5,399 bases of DNA from Candidatus Pelagibacter sp. (GTDB lineage Bacteria > Pseudomonadota > Alphaproteobacteria > Pelagibacterales > Pelagibacteraceae). The notes under the pieces were generated by a model. It had not been told where the DNA came from. It did not search any database and saw only the letters and a list, made by a program, of their open reading frames with translations. The stretch covers positions 1-5,399 of the forward strand of contig JAOIYV010000028.1 in NCBI GenBank assembly GCA_028226735.1, read 5' to 3'. Shown in pieces: positions 1 through 5,399 of the stretch; within the stretch, counting starts at the first letter, position 1, and each line of letters begins with the position of its first letter. The translations under genes and the position numbers were made by a program.

Positions 1-410
1 AAATAGAATTAGAAGAATACATTTTAGTTTTTAACCCAAAAAATAAAAAAATTATAATTGAGGATAAGGTAATAGCAGATTGCTTGGAGGCTTTAATTGG
101 AGCTATTTATTTAGATAAAGGGCTTAATTTTTCTGAAAAGTTTATTTTAAAACTTTGGAGAGATCATATTACTGCTAGTGTTATAACTCAGATTGATGCC
201 AAAACAAAACTACAAGAGTACTCATTAAAAAAATTTAAAACACTGCCAATTTATAAATTAATTTCAAACACAGGACCCAGACATAAACCATTATTTAATG
301 TTGCTGTAAAATTAAAAAATTCTAACTTTTTTAGTGCTGAGGGTAGTTCAAAAAAAGATGCAGAACAAAATGCTGCAACTTTATGTTTAGAAAGTGCTCA
401 AAAAAAATGA
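1..410 (+). CDS. rnc: Ribonuclease III, 3' part (5' end outside window)
   Basis: Double-strand-specific endoribonuclease that processes rRNA precursors and structured mRNAs in the cytoplasm. The reading frame is open from base 3, so the gene enters from the left; the TTG at 84 lies inside a conserved motif and is not the start. The second RNase III signature is visible as ADCLEALIGAIYLD, with the metal-binding Asp codon at 78-80 and Glu at 87-89 in the usual D-x-x-E spacing. The first signature (NERLEFLGD-like) must lie upstream. A complete double-stranded-RNA-binding domain follows, from DAKTKLQEYS through GPRHKPLF to SSKKDAEQNAA, so the C terminus is intact. The stop TGA (408-410) overlaps the recO start as ATGA, which suggests coupled translation. 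In many alphaproteobacteria era comes next; here recO does. Family assignment is very secure. Confidence 0.97.
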   Translation, partial: IELEEYILVFNPKNKKIIIEDKVIADCLEALIGAIYLDKGLNFSEKFILKLWRDHITASVITQIDAKTKLQEYSLKKFKTLPIYKLISNTGPRHKPLFNVAVKLKNSNFFSAEGSSKKDAEQNAATLCLESAQKK

Positions 411-1087
411 ATTGGGATGATACTGGATATTTAATTTCAAAGAATCGCTATAGCGAAAATTCTATAATTGCTGAGGTTTTTACCGAAAGCCATGGAAAAA
501 TTTCAGGTATTATCTTTGGAGGTACTTCAAAAAAAATTAAAAATTATTTACAAATTGGCAATAAGATTTATGTAAATTATAATTCCAAGAGCCAAAATAG
601 AATTGGATATTTTAAGGTTGAAATATTGAAGGCGCTAACACCACTATATTTTGATCATAATCAAAAATTATCTTGTATAGCTTCTGCAATGAATCTTATA
701 AAATTATTAACAGCTGAAGCTCAATCAAACAAAGAAATTTTTAATTTGATTGATAATTTTTTTATAATTTTAAATTCTGATCAATGGATAAAGGAATATA
801 TTTTTTGGGAATTAGAACTACTTAAATTATTAGGTTACAATCTTGAACTTAAAAATATGGTAGAAAAAGAATTAATTAATAATCAGGAGAATTATTTTGT
901 AATTTCTTCAACTGAAAAAAAAATTGTGCCCAATTTTTTAATAGAAGATAATGATAATATAATTGACATAAGTAATTTGTTGAAAGGATTAAAACTTGTT
1001 AGTGATTTTCTTGAAAAATCAATTTTAAAACCAAATAATATAAATTATCCTGCCTCTAGAATGCATTTTGTAAATTTGCTTAAATAA
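407..1087 (+). CDS. recO: DNA repair protein RecO
   Basis: Recombination mediator of the RecFOR pathway, which helps load RecA onto SSB-coated single-stranded DNA at gaps. The ATG at 407 is chosen because it gives the typical RecO N terminus (MNWDDTGYLISKNRYSENS) and overlaps the rnc stop; the frame stays open back to 383, but those extra codons are out-of-frame rnc sequence. The product is 226 residues, normal for RecO. Residues 1 to about 80 form the OB-fold region, with the family's T-x-x-H-G at 26-30 and G-x-x-x-G-G-T-S near 34-41. The rest is the helical domain, including FWELELLKLLGYNLEL at 133-148. The cysteine pairs of zinc-bearing RecO proteins are absent: only Cys90 remains, and the stretch after LGYNLEL has none. 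Sequence divergence is high, as is common for RecO, but N-terminal pattern, length and position after rnc agree. Confidence 0.92.
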   Translation: MNWDDTGYLISKNRYSENSIIAEVFTESHGKISGIIFGGTSKKIKNYLQIGNKIYVNYNSKSQNRIGYFKVEILKALTPLYFDHNQKLSCIASAMNLIKLLTAEAQSNKEIFNLIDNFFIILNSDQWIKEYIFWELELLKLLGYNLELKNMVEKELINNQENYFVISSTEKKIVPNFLIEDNDNIIDISNLLKGLKLVSDFLEKSILKPNNINYPASRMHFVNLLK

Positions 1088-1088
1088 T

Positions 1089-2078
1089 TTATTTTATCAG
1101 TTTCTCAATTCTATCAGCATAGTAACTTACTATTGCATTTGCTCCAGCTCTTTTGAATGAAATTAAACTTTCTAAAATAGAACTTTTATCTATTAAACCT
1201 TTTTTGATGCTATTATCCAATAAACTGTACTCACCTGACACTTGATATGCTATGACAGGTATCTTAAAATTATTTTTTATTAATTGTATTATATCTAGGT
1301 AAGGCATACCAGGTTTAACCATAACCATATCTGCTCCCTCTTTAATATCTAGAGCCACCTCTCTTAATGCTTCATTACTATTTCTATAATCCATCTGGTA
1401 ATTTTTTTTATCACTTTTGAGTAAACCTTTTGATCCAACAGCATCTCTAAAAGGACCATAAAAACTTGATGCGTATTTTACAGCATAAGATAATATTTGA
1501 ACCATTTGATGGCCCTCTTTATCTAAAGCTTTTCTTATTCTTCCAATTCTTCCATCCATCATGTCTGATGGTGAAATTACATCACAACCCATTTCAGCTT
1601 GAAGTAATGATTGATTAATTAACACATCTACCGTTTCATCGTTAAGAACATACCTAGATTTTAATAATCCATCATGTCCATGAGATGTGTAGGGGTCTAA
1701 GGCTACATCACACATAATACCTATTTCATTTTTATATTTTTTTTTAATGTATTGAATTGCTTTACAAACTAGATTGTCTTCATTTAATGCTTCTGTTCCA
1801 AGTTTATTTTTAATTATTTTTTTTGTATAAGGAAATAATGCAACCATAGGTATTTTGTTTTTGATTGCTTTATCGACAATAACCCCAAGTTTATCTATTG
1901 TATATCGATACACTTCTGGCATTGTTTTTATTGTTTGTTTTGTATTTCTTCCATCTATCAGAAAAATAGGCAATATAAAATCACTAGAAGATAGGCTATT
2001 TTCCTGAATTAACCTTCTAGACCAATCATTTCTTCTGGATCTTCTTAGCCTTAGATTGGGAAAATTTCCTGTAATCAT
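1089..2078 (-). CDS. hemB: Porphobilinogen synthase (delta-aminolevulinic acid dehydratase)
   Basis: Condenses two 5-aminolevulinate molecules into porphobilinogen, the pyrrole building block of haem and other tetrapyrroles; cytoplasmic. The protein is 329 residues, full length for the family. Both Schiff-base lysines are present: Lys201 in SYAVKYASSFYGPFRDA and Lys255 in MVMVKPGMPYLD. The metal loop reads DVALDPYTSHGHDG (124-137), so the three zinc cysteines of the human-type enzyme are Ala126, Asp128 and Asp136. This is the Asp-type loop known from Pseudomonas and Bradyrhizobium enzymes, which points to magnesium rather than zinc. The start ATG (2078-2076) gives the typical N terminus, with FPNLRLRRSRRNDWSRRL at 6-23, and has no Shine-Dalgarno-like sequence before it. 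The gene is convergent with recO (one base apart) and divergent from the oxygenase gene. Confidence 0.98.
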   Translation of the reverse strand: MITGNFPNLRLRRSRRNDWSRRLIQENSLSSSDFILPIFLIDGRNTKQTIKTMPEVYRYTIDKLGVIVDKAIKNKIPMVALFPYTKKIIKNKLGTEALNEDNLVCKAIQYIKKKYKNEIGIMCDVALDPYTSHGHDGLLKSRYVLNDETVDVLINQSLLQAEMGCDVISPSDMMDGRIGRIRKALDKEGHQMVQILSYAVKYASSFYGPFRDAVGSKGLLKSDKKNYQMDYRNSNEALREVALDIKEGADMVMVKPGMPYLDIIQLIKNNFKIPVIAYQVSGEYSLLDNSIKKGLIDKSSILESLISFKRAGANAIVSYYADRIEKLIK

Positions 2079-2099
2079 GTTTTAATTTATTTTTAAAAT

Positions 2100-2128
2100 G
2101 CGACAAATGTATTATACAAATATATATT
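2100..2128 (+). promoter_or_regulatory. Candidate sigma-70 promoter for the oxygenase-rpiB-glyA-nrdR-ribD operon
   Basis: GCGACA (2100-2105, 4 of 6 matches to TTGACA), a 17-base spacer, and TATATT (2123-2128, 5 of 6 to TATAAT). Transcription would start near 2135, giving a leader of about 17 bases before the ATG at 2152. It lies in the only intergenic gap of the window, so it is the natural promoter for all plus-strand genes that follow. AT-rich DNA produces -10-like hexamers by chance, hence the modest confidence. Confidence 0.45.
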
Positions 2129-2140
2129 AAAATGGGTAAA
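2111..2140 (-). promoter_or_regulatory. Candidate sigma-70 promoter for hemB
   Basis: Read on the minus strand: TTTACC (2140-2135, 4 of 6 to TTGACA), an 18-base spacer, and a perfect TATAAT (2116-2111). Transcription would start near 2104, giving a leader of about 25 bases before the hemB ATG at 2078. It overlaps the plus-strand candidate promoter, with the two -10 boxes separated by 6 bases, so both could hardly be occupied at once. Prediction only. Confidence 0.45.
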
Positions 2141-2151
2141 AAACAATCTAC

Positions 2152-2793
2152 ATGAATACTGAAAACAAAAACATTGTAAATTTAGATCTCAAAAAAGATG
2201 AAAAAATTTTAGATTTTAGAGACTTTCAAAAGCAAAATTTAAAATTTGATATTGATAAATTGCAAGAAGCTTATAATCAGATTGTTCAAACCAAAAAATT
2301 TGAAGATGGAGGAGGTATTGCTCACTTTGGTGCCATTTCTTTAACTCAAATTCCTGGAGACCCAGATTCTGTTAAAGGTAGTAAGGCTAGAGGTGTATAT
2401 TGGACAAAACCAGATAAGTCAGGCAAAGAAGTTTCAAGAGACGTTTCAATTGATGAGTCTACTTATTCAGAATTCATACCAGATTACGAAAATACTTATT
2501 TTAAAGAAGTCTTTGATGTTTTATCGACAAAATATAAATTGGGTAGAGTTAGAATTTTATTAAAAGAACCTAGATCAACATTAAGTTGGCACAGAGACCC
2601 TGAACCAAGGTTACACATACCTATTATTTCAAACCCTGGTTGCATAATGGTTATAGATAATGTTGCAAAGCATATGCCAGCTGATGGATCTGTTTGGGTT
2701 ACTAACAACACAAAATATCATAATGCTTTTAATGGGGGTGAAGAAAATAGAATCCACCTAGTAGCTTGTGTATTAGATTATAAATTTAATTAA
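2152..2793 (+). CDS. 2-oxoglutarate/Fe(II)-dependent oxygenase, aspartyl/asparaginyl beta-hydroxylase-like
   Basis: Predicted cytoplasmic non-haem iron dioxygenase of 213 residues with a double-stranded beta-helix core. The family uses 2-oxoglutarate and O2 to hydroxylate a protein side chain, amino acid or small molecule; the substrate here cannot be read from the sequence. The iron triad is visible as His147-x-Asp149 (LSWHRDPEPRLHIPI) and His190 (TKYHNAFNGG), and Arg200 (ENRIHLV) is the expected 2-oxoglutarate carboxylate anchor. Arg153/His155 after the HxD match the HxDxxxxRxHxP style of aspartyl/asparaginyl hydroxylases. The first 120 or so residues are charged, show no signal peptide or membrane segment, and I recognise no separate domain in them. 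The ATG follows a 73-base gap with a plausible promoter and no Shine-Dalgarno sequence. The gene ends one base before rpiB, so it appears to be first in the operon. Superfamily is secure, specific function unknown. Confidence 0.85.
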   Translation: MNTENKNIVNLDLKKDEKILDFRDFQKQNLKFDIDKLQEAYNQIVQTKKFEDGGGIAHFGAISLTQIPGDPDSVKGSKARGVYWTKPDKSGKEVSRDVSIDESTYSEFIPDYENTYFKEVFDVLSTKYKLGRVRILLKEPRSTLSWHRDPEPRLHIPIISNPGCIMVIDNVAKHMPADGSVWVTNNTKYHNAFNGGEENRIHLVACVLDYKFN

Positions 2794-2794
2794 T

Positions 2795-3220
2795 TTGAAG
2801 AAAATATTTATTTCATCTGATCATGCGGGATACCGATTAAAAGAATTAATTAAACGTCATCTTGATAAGAAAAAAATTACCTATAATGATTTGGGCCCTA
2901 ATAACATTAAAAGGGTCGATTACCCTGATTATGCCCATAAAGTTGCAAAAAAAGTTAAAACGAACAAAAACCATGTTGGTATATTAGTTTGTGGATCTGG
3001 TATGGGGATGAATATAGCCGCTAATAGACATAGAAATATACGTGCAGCACAATGTTTTAATTTAAGATCTACTAAATTATCAAGATTGCATAACGATGCA
3101 AATATCATTACATTAGGCTCAAGACTTTTGTCAAAAAATAATGCTTTAAAATGTGTAAACATTTTTTTAAGTACTAAATTTGAAGGCGGGAGACACTCAA
3201 AAAGAATTAAAAAAATTTAA
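2795..3220 (+). CDS. rpiB: Ribose-5-phosphate isomerase B (TTG start)
   Basis: Interconverts ribose 5-phosphate and ribulose 5-phosphate in the non-oxidative pentose phosphate pathway; RpiB/LacAB fold, cytoplasmic. The product is 141 residues, a usual size. Family landmarks are SSDHAG at 7-12 (Asp9, His10), VDYPDYA at 41-47, [14 protein letters not shown] at 65-78 with the catalytic-base Cys66, His99 in SRLHNDAN, and phosphate-binding arginines in GGRHSKR (131-137). The Cys66 and His99 positions coincide with those of the E. coli enzyme as I recall it. The start is a TTG, because the conserved [11 protein letters not shown] begins at codon 2 and no ATG or GTG fits. It follows the oxygenase stop by one base, so translation is probably coupled. 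RpiB relatives include sugar-specific LacA/LacB and other isomerases, but Cys66 supports ordinary RpiB. Confidence 0.95.
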   Translation: MKKIFISSDHAGYRLKELIKRHLDKKKITYNDLGPNNIKRVDYPDYAHKVAKKVKTNKNHVGILVCGSGMGMNIAANRHRNIRAAQCFNLRSTKLSRLHNDANIITLGSRLLSKNNALKCVNIFLSTKFEGGRHSKRIKKI

Positions 3221-3222
3221 TT

Positions 3223-4533
3223 ATGTCTAGTGAAAATAATTATATAAATGATCAATACCGAAGTTTTTTTGAAGACAGTTTATCTAAAACTGATCCAGAA
3301 TTATATAAGGCTATAGACGATGAATTAAAAAGACAACAGCAACATATTGAATTAATTGCTTCTGAAAATATTGTTTCACAAGCTGTATTAGAAGCTCAAG
3401 GATCAGTTTTAACAAATAAATATGCAGAAGGATATCCTGGAAAAAGATATTATAACGGATGTGAACATGTTGATGTAGCTGAAAATTTAGCGATAGATAG
3501 ACTTAAGAAATTATTTGACTGTAAATTTGCTAATGCTCAACCTCATTCAGGTGCGCAAGCTAATGGTGCTGTGTTTTTAGCATTATTAAATCCAGGTGAT
3601 ACATTTCTTGGAATGAGTTTAAACTCAGGTGGTCACATAACTCATGGGTTAAAAATTTCAATGTCAGGTAAATGGTTTAATGCTATAGGTTACGATGTAG
3701 ATAAAGATTCAGAACTTATTGATTATAACAATGTTGAAAAACTTGCTTTAGAGCACAAGCCAAAACTTATCATTGCAGGTGGTAGTGCATACTCAAGAGT
3801 GATTGATTTTAAAAAATTTAGAGAAATAGCAGATAAAGTCGGTGCATACTTAATGGTAGATATGGCACATTTTTCAGGCTTAGTTGCTGGTAAAGGTTAT
3901 CCAAATCCATGTGACCATGCCCATGTTGTTACCTCAACAACTCATAAGGTTTTTAGAAGTGCTAGAGGAGGAATTATTTTAACAAATCACGAAGACCTAG
4001 CAAAAAAATTTAATACAGCTGTATTCCCTGGTTATCAAGGCGGACCATTAATGCATGTAATTGCTGCAAAAGCAGCTGGTTTTTTAGAAGCTCTTAAACC
4101 TGAATTTAATGATTATATTAAATCTGTTTTAGCTAACGCTAAAATTCTTTCAGAAACACTGAAAAATAATGGATTTAAAATCTATTCAGATGGAACTGAC
4201 ACTCATTTGATGTTAGTAGATTTAAGACCTTTTAAAGTAAAAGGTAATGCTGCTGCAGAAAGTCTTTCTAACGCTAATATTACTTGTAATAAAAATGGAA
4301 TACCATTTGATAGTGAAAAACCAATGATTACCTCCGGAATAAGACTTGGAACACAAGCAGCTACAACAAGAGGTTTTGGTTTAAATGAATTTAAAAAAGT
4401 GGGAGATCTTATAACTAAGGTTATCATAGGTTTGTCAGAGAATCCTGAAGATAATAGTAAAATTGAAAAAGAAGTTAGAGATGAAGTAATAAATTTAACA
4501 TCCTCTTTTCCAATATATAAAAATTTAAAATAA
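3223..4533 (+). CDS. glyA: Serine hydroxymethyltransferase
   Basis: PLP enzyme that converts serine and tetrahydrofolate to glycine and 5,10-methylene-tetrahydrofolate, the main source of one-carbon units for purines, thymidylate and methionine. It is full length at 436 residues. Visible landmarks are IELIASENI (42-50), [16 protein letters not shown] (65-80), QPHSGAQAN (106-114), [13 protein letters not shown] (211-223), the PLP lysine Lys242 in [16 protein letters not shown] (268-278), and [16 protein letters not shown] (371-386). The segment after the lysine reads KVFRSARGG where most SHMTs have KTLRGPRGG, so the usual Gly-Pro is Ser-Ala; Arg248 and the two glycines remain. The ATG is 2 bases after rpiB and the stop directly abuts nrdR. 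No riboswitch can fit before it, so control must come from the operon promoter or one inside rpiB. Confidence 0.98.
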   Translation: MSSENNYINDQYRSFFEDSLSKTDPELYKAIDDELKRQQQHIELIASENIVSQAVLEAQGSVLTNKYAEGYPGKRYYNGCEHVDVAENLAIDRLKKLFDCKFANAQPHSGAQANGAVFLALLNPGDTFLGMSLNSGGHITHGLKISMSGKWFNAIGYDVDKDSELIDYNNVEKLALEHKPKLIIAGGSAYSRVIDFKKFREIADKVGAYLMVDMAHFSGLVAGKGYPNPCDHAHVVTSTTHKVFRSARGGIILTNHEDLAKKFNTAVFPGYQGGPLMHVIAAKAAGFLEALKPEFNDYIKSVLANAKILSETLKNNGFKIYSDGTDTHLMLVDLRPFKVKGNAAAESLSNANITCNKNGIPFDSEKPMITSGIRLGTQAATTRGFGLNEFKKVGDLITKVIIGLSENPEDNSKIEKEVRDEVINLTSSFPIYKNLK

Positions 4534-4992
4534 ATGATTTGTTCAATTTGTAAAAAAGGTGAAACTTCGGTGGTAGATTCTAGACCTACTGAAGATGGTA
4601 CTGCCATTCGAAGAAGAAGATTGTGTGTATGTGGTGCAAGGTTTACAACTTTTGAAAGAGTCCAATTTAGAGAAATAATGGTTGTTAAAAAGAATGGTAG
4701 AAAATCATCTTTTGACAGAGATAAACTATCAAAATCTGTTTATATTGCTCTAAAAAAGAGACCAATAGATACTGAAACTGCTGAAAAATTTATTAGTAAG
4801 ATATCAAGAGCCCTTGAAGAACTTGGTCAGAGTGAGATCTCAACAAATACAATAGGAACGATGGTCATGGAAGGATTAAAAGAACTTGATCCAGTAGCCT
4901 ATGTCAGGTTTGCATCCGTATATAGAAATTTCAGAGAAGAAAAAGATTTTGTACAATTCGTGGACAAATTAGATGTCTACAAAAAAAGATAA
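4534..4992 (+). CDS. nrdR: Transcriptional repressor NrdR, with shortened zinc knuckle
   Basis: Nucleotide-sensing repressor of ribonucleotide reductase genes; it binds NrdR boxes through an N-terminal zinc ribbon and senses ATP/dATP through an ATP-cone. It has 152 residues, the usual length. The zinc ribbon spans about 1-42: Cys3-x-x-Cys6, [10 protein letters not shown] (13-22), the basic IRRRR (25-29), and [11 protein letters not shown] (34-44). The second cysteine pair is Cys31-Val-Cys33, one residue shorter than the normal CxxC. The ATP-cone covers roughly 48-138, with [16 protein letters not shown] at its start and [15 protein letters not shown] (119-133) at its end. The ATG directly follows the glyA TAA with no spacer. 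Downstream ribD begins inside this gene. I see no NrdR box in the window, and its targets (nrdAB or nrdJ) are not here. Identity is secure; intactness of zinc binding is the only doubt. Confidence 0.97.
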   Translation: MICSICKKGETSVVDSRPTEDGTAIRRRRLCVCGARFTTFERVQFREIMVVKKNGRKSSFDRDKLSKSVYIALKKRPIDTETAEKFISKISRALEELGQSEISTNTIGTMVMEGLKELDPVAYVRFASVYRNFREEKDFVQFVDKLDVYKKR

Positions 4993-5399
4993 ATTTACCA
5001 AAAAAGATATTAAATATATGAGTCTTGCTTTAACTCTAGCAAGAGCACGAATTGGTTTAACAGGTAAAAACCCATCTGTTGGCTGTGTATTAGTAAATAA
5101 CGATGAAATCATTTCAATAGGTCAAACAGGCTTTGGTGGAAGACCTCATGCTGAATATAATGCAATTAAAAATTCAAGCACCAATTTACGAGGCTCTAAA
5201 ATGTATGTTTCTCTCGAACCATGTAATCACTTTGGCCAAACACCACCGTGCACGAATGAAATAATTAAAAACAAAATTGGAAAAGTTGTATATTCAATTG
5301 ATGATATTGATAAAAAAGTTAAAGGTAAAAGTTTTAAAATTTTAAAGTTAAATAATGTAAATGTTCAAAAGGGACTTCTAAAAAAGGAAAGCACTAATC
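4973..5399 (+). CDS. ribD: Riboflavin biosynthesis protein RibD, deaminase part (3' end outside window)
   Basis: Bifunctional enzyme that deaminates 2,5-diamino-6-ribosylamino-4(3H)-pyrimidinone 5'-phosphate and then reduces the ribosyl chain, two steps in FMN/FAD precursor synthesis. The frame is open from ATG 4973 to the window edge (142 codons). The N-terminal cytidine-deaminase-like domain is clear: [14 protein letters not shown] (15-28), [10 protein letters not shown] (32-41), the zinc/proton-shuttle motif PHAE with His59 and Glu61, and [12 protein letters not shown] (82-93) with zinc ligands Cys84 and Cys93. The C-terminal reductase domain would lie beyond the window. The start overlaps nrdR by 20 bases. 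The next in-frame ATG (5018) would cut into the first helix, so 4973 is preferred. The glyA-nrdR-ribD order is common in alphaproteobacteria, often followed by ribE and ribH. Confidence 0.96.
   Translation, partial: MSTKKDKFTKKDIKYMSLALTLARARIGLTGKNPSVGCVLVNNDEIISIGQTGFGGRPHAEYNAIKNSSTNLRGSKMYVSLEPCNHFGQTPPCTNEIIKNKIGKVVYSIDDIDKKVKGKSFKILKLNNVNVQKGLLKKESTN

Noticed and set aside
84..86. TTG at 84 as the start of a short gene
   Set aside because: It falls inside the RNase III DxxE motif, and the frame is open and homologous to the left edge, so this is a truncated rnc.
383..406. Upstream extension of recO to an earlier start at 383
   Set aside because: The extra residues are out-of-frame rnc sequence; RecO homology begins at the ATG at 407.
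445..456. Perfect 12-base palindrome TCGCTATAGCGA early in recO
   Set aside because: It is coding for a conserved part of the RecO N terminus and lies too far from the A-run to act as a frameshift stimulator; as RNA it gives only a 4-base-pair stem. Most likely chance.
915..923. Run of nine A in recO as a frameshift or phase-variation site
   Set aside because: It encodes lysines in an intact frame, and similar A-runs occur elsewhere in this AT-rich window (for example the T-run at 1737-1745 in hemB); nothing marks it as special.
2496..2711. Minus-strand open frame of 71 codons opposite the oxygenase gene
   Set aside because: It lies wholly inside a well-supported gene, has no family resemblance and no start context; a shadow of the sense codons.
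2929..3162. Minus-strand open frame of 77 codons opposite rpiB
   Set aside because: Antisense to the conserved core of rpiB; its hydrophobic look follows from the complementary codons.
3150..3222. Possible glycine or SAM riboswitch before glyA
   Set aside because: Only 2 bases separate rpiB and glyA, and the rpiB end is plain coding sequence with no aptamer-like pairing.
4203..4607. Minus-strand open frame of 134 codons across the glyA/nrdR junction
   Set aside because: Overlaps the most conserved parts of two secure genes and shows no recognisable domain.
5018..5020. Alternative ribD start at the ATG at 5018
   Set aside because: It would remove the residues before the first helix that RibD proteins usually have; the ATG at 4973 gives the normal length before YMSLAL, though the later start cannot be fully excluded.

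Overview
The window reads as a compact, very AT-rich (about 30% GC by eye) chromosomal segment of a free-living alphaproteobacterium. It most resembles the SAR11/Pelagibacterales group. The reasons are protein style (Lys/Asn/Ile-rich, A-tract-rich coding), the alphaproteobacterial type of HemB, GlyA and NrdR, the glyA-nrdR-ribD order, and almost no intergenic DNA. The assignment is by recognition, not by a database search.

Layout. (1) Bases 1-1087, plus strand: the 3' part of rnc (RNase III), then recO (recombination mediator), joined by a 4-base ATGA overlap. The GTPase gene era, which commonly sits between these two in alphaproteobacteria, is not there. (2) Bases 1089-2078, minus strand: hemB (porphobilinogen synthase), convergent with recO and separated from it by one base. 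(3) Bases 2079-2151: the only real intergenic gap (73 bases), holding plausible overlapping divergent promoters. (4) Bases 2152-5399, plus strand: a tightly packed apparent operon of a 2-oxoglutarate/Fe(II) oxygenase of the aspartyl/asparaginyl hydroxylase type, rpiB, glyA, nrdR and the start of ribD. Gaps are 1, 2 and 0 bases, followed by a 20-base overlap. Coding DNA is continuous and no stretch over 300 bases lacks a gene.

How the genes fit together. rnc and recO belong to RNA processing and DNA repair. hemB makes the pyrrole precursor of haem. The right-hand operon groups pentose-phosphate interconversion (rpiB), one-carbon/glycine metabolism (glyA), control of ribonucleotide reductase genes (nrdR) and riboflavin synthesis (ribD). 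Ribose phosphate and one-carbon units feed purine synthesis and hence the GTP that riboflavin is made from. The oxygenase at the head of the operon has no obvious substrate from context.

I found no mobile element, CRISPR array, tRNA/rRNA or clear riboswitch, and nothing that amounts to a new multi-gene system. The points most worth a second look are the shortened second zinc knuckle of NrdR (CxC instead of CxxC), the orphan oxygenase leading the operon, the A_AAA_AAA slippery sequence placed exactly on the rnc stop/recO start, and a divergent loop next to the PLP lysine of GlyA.
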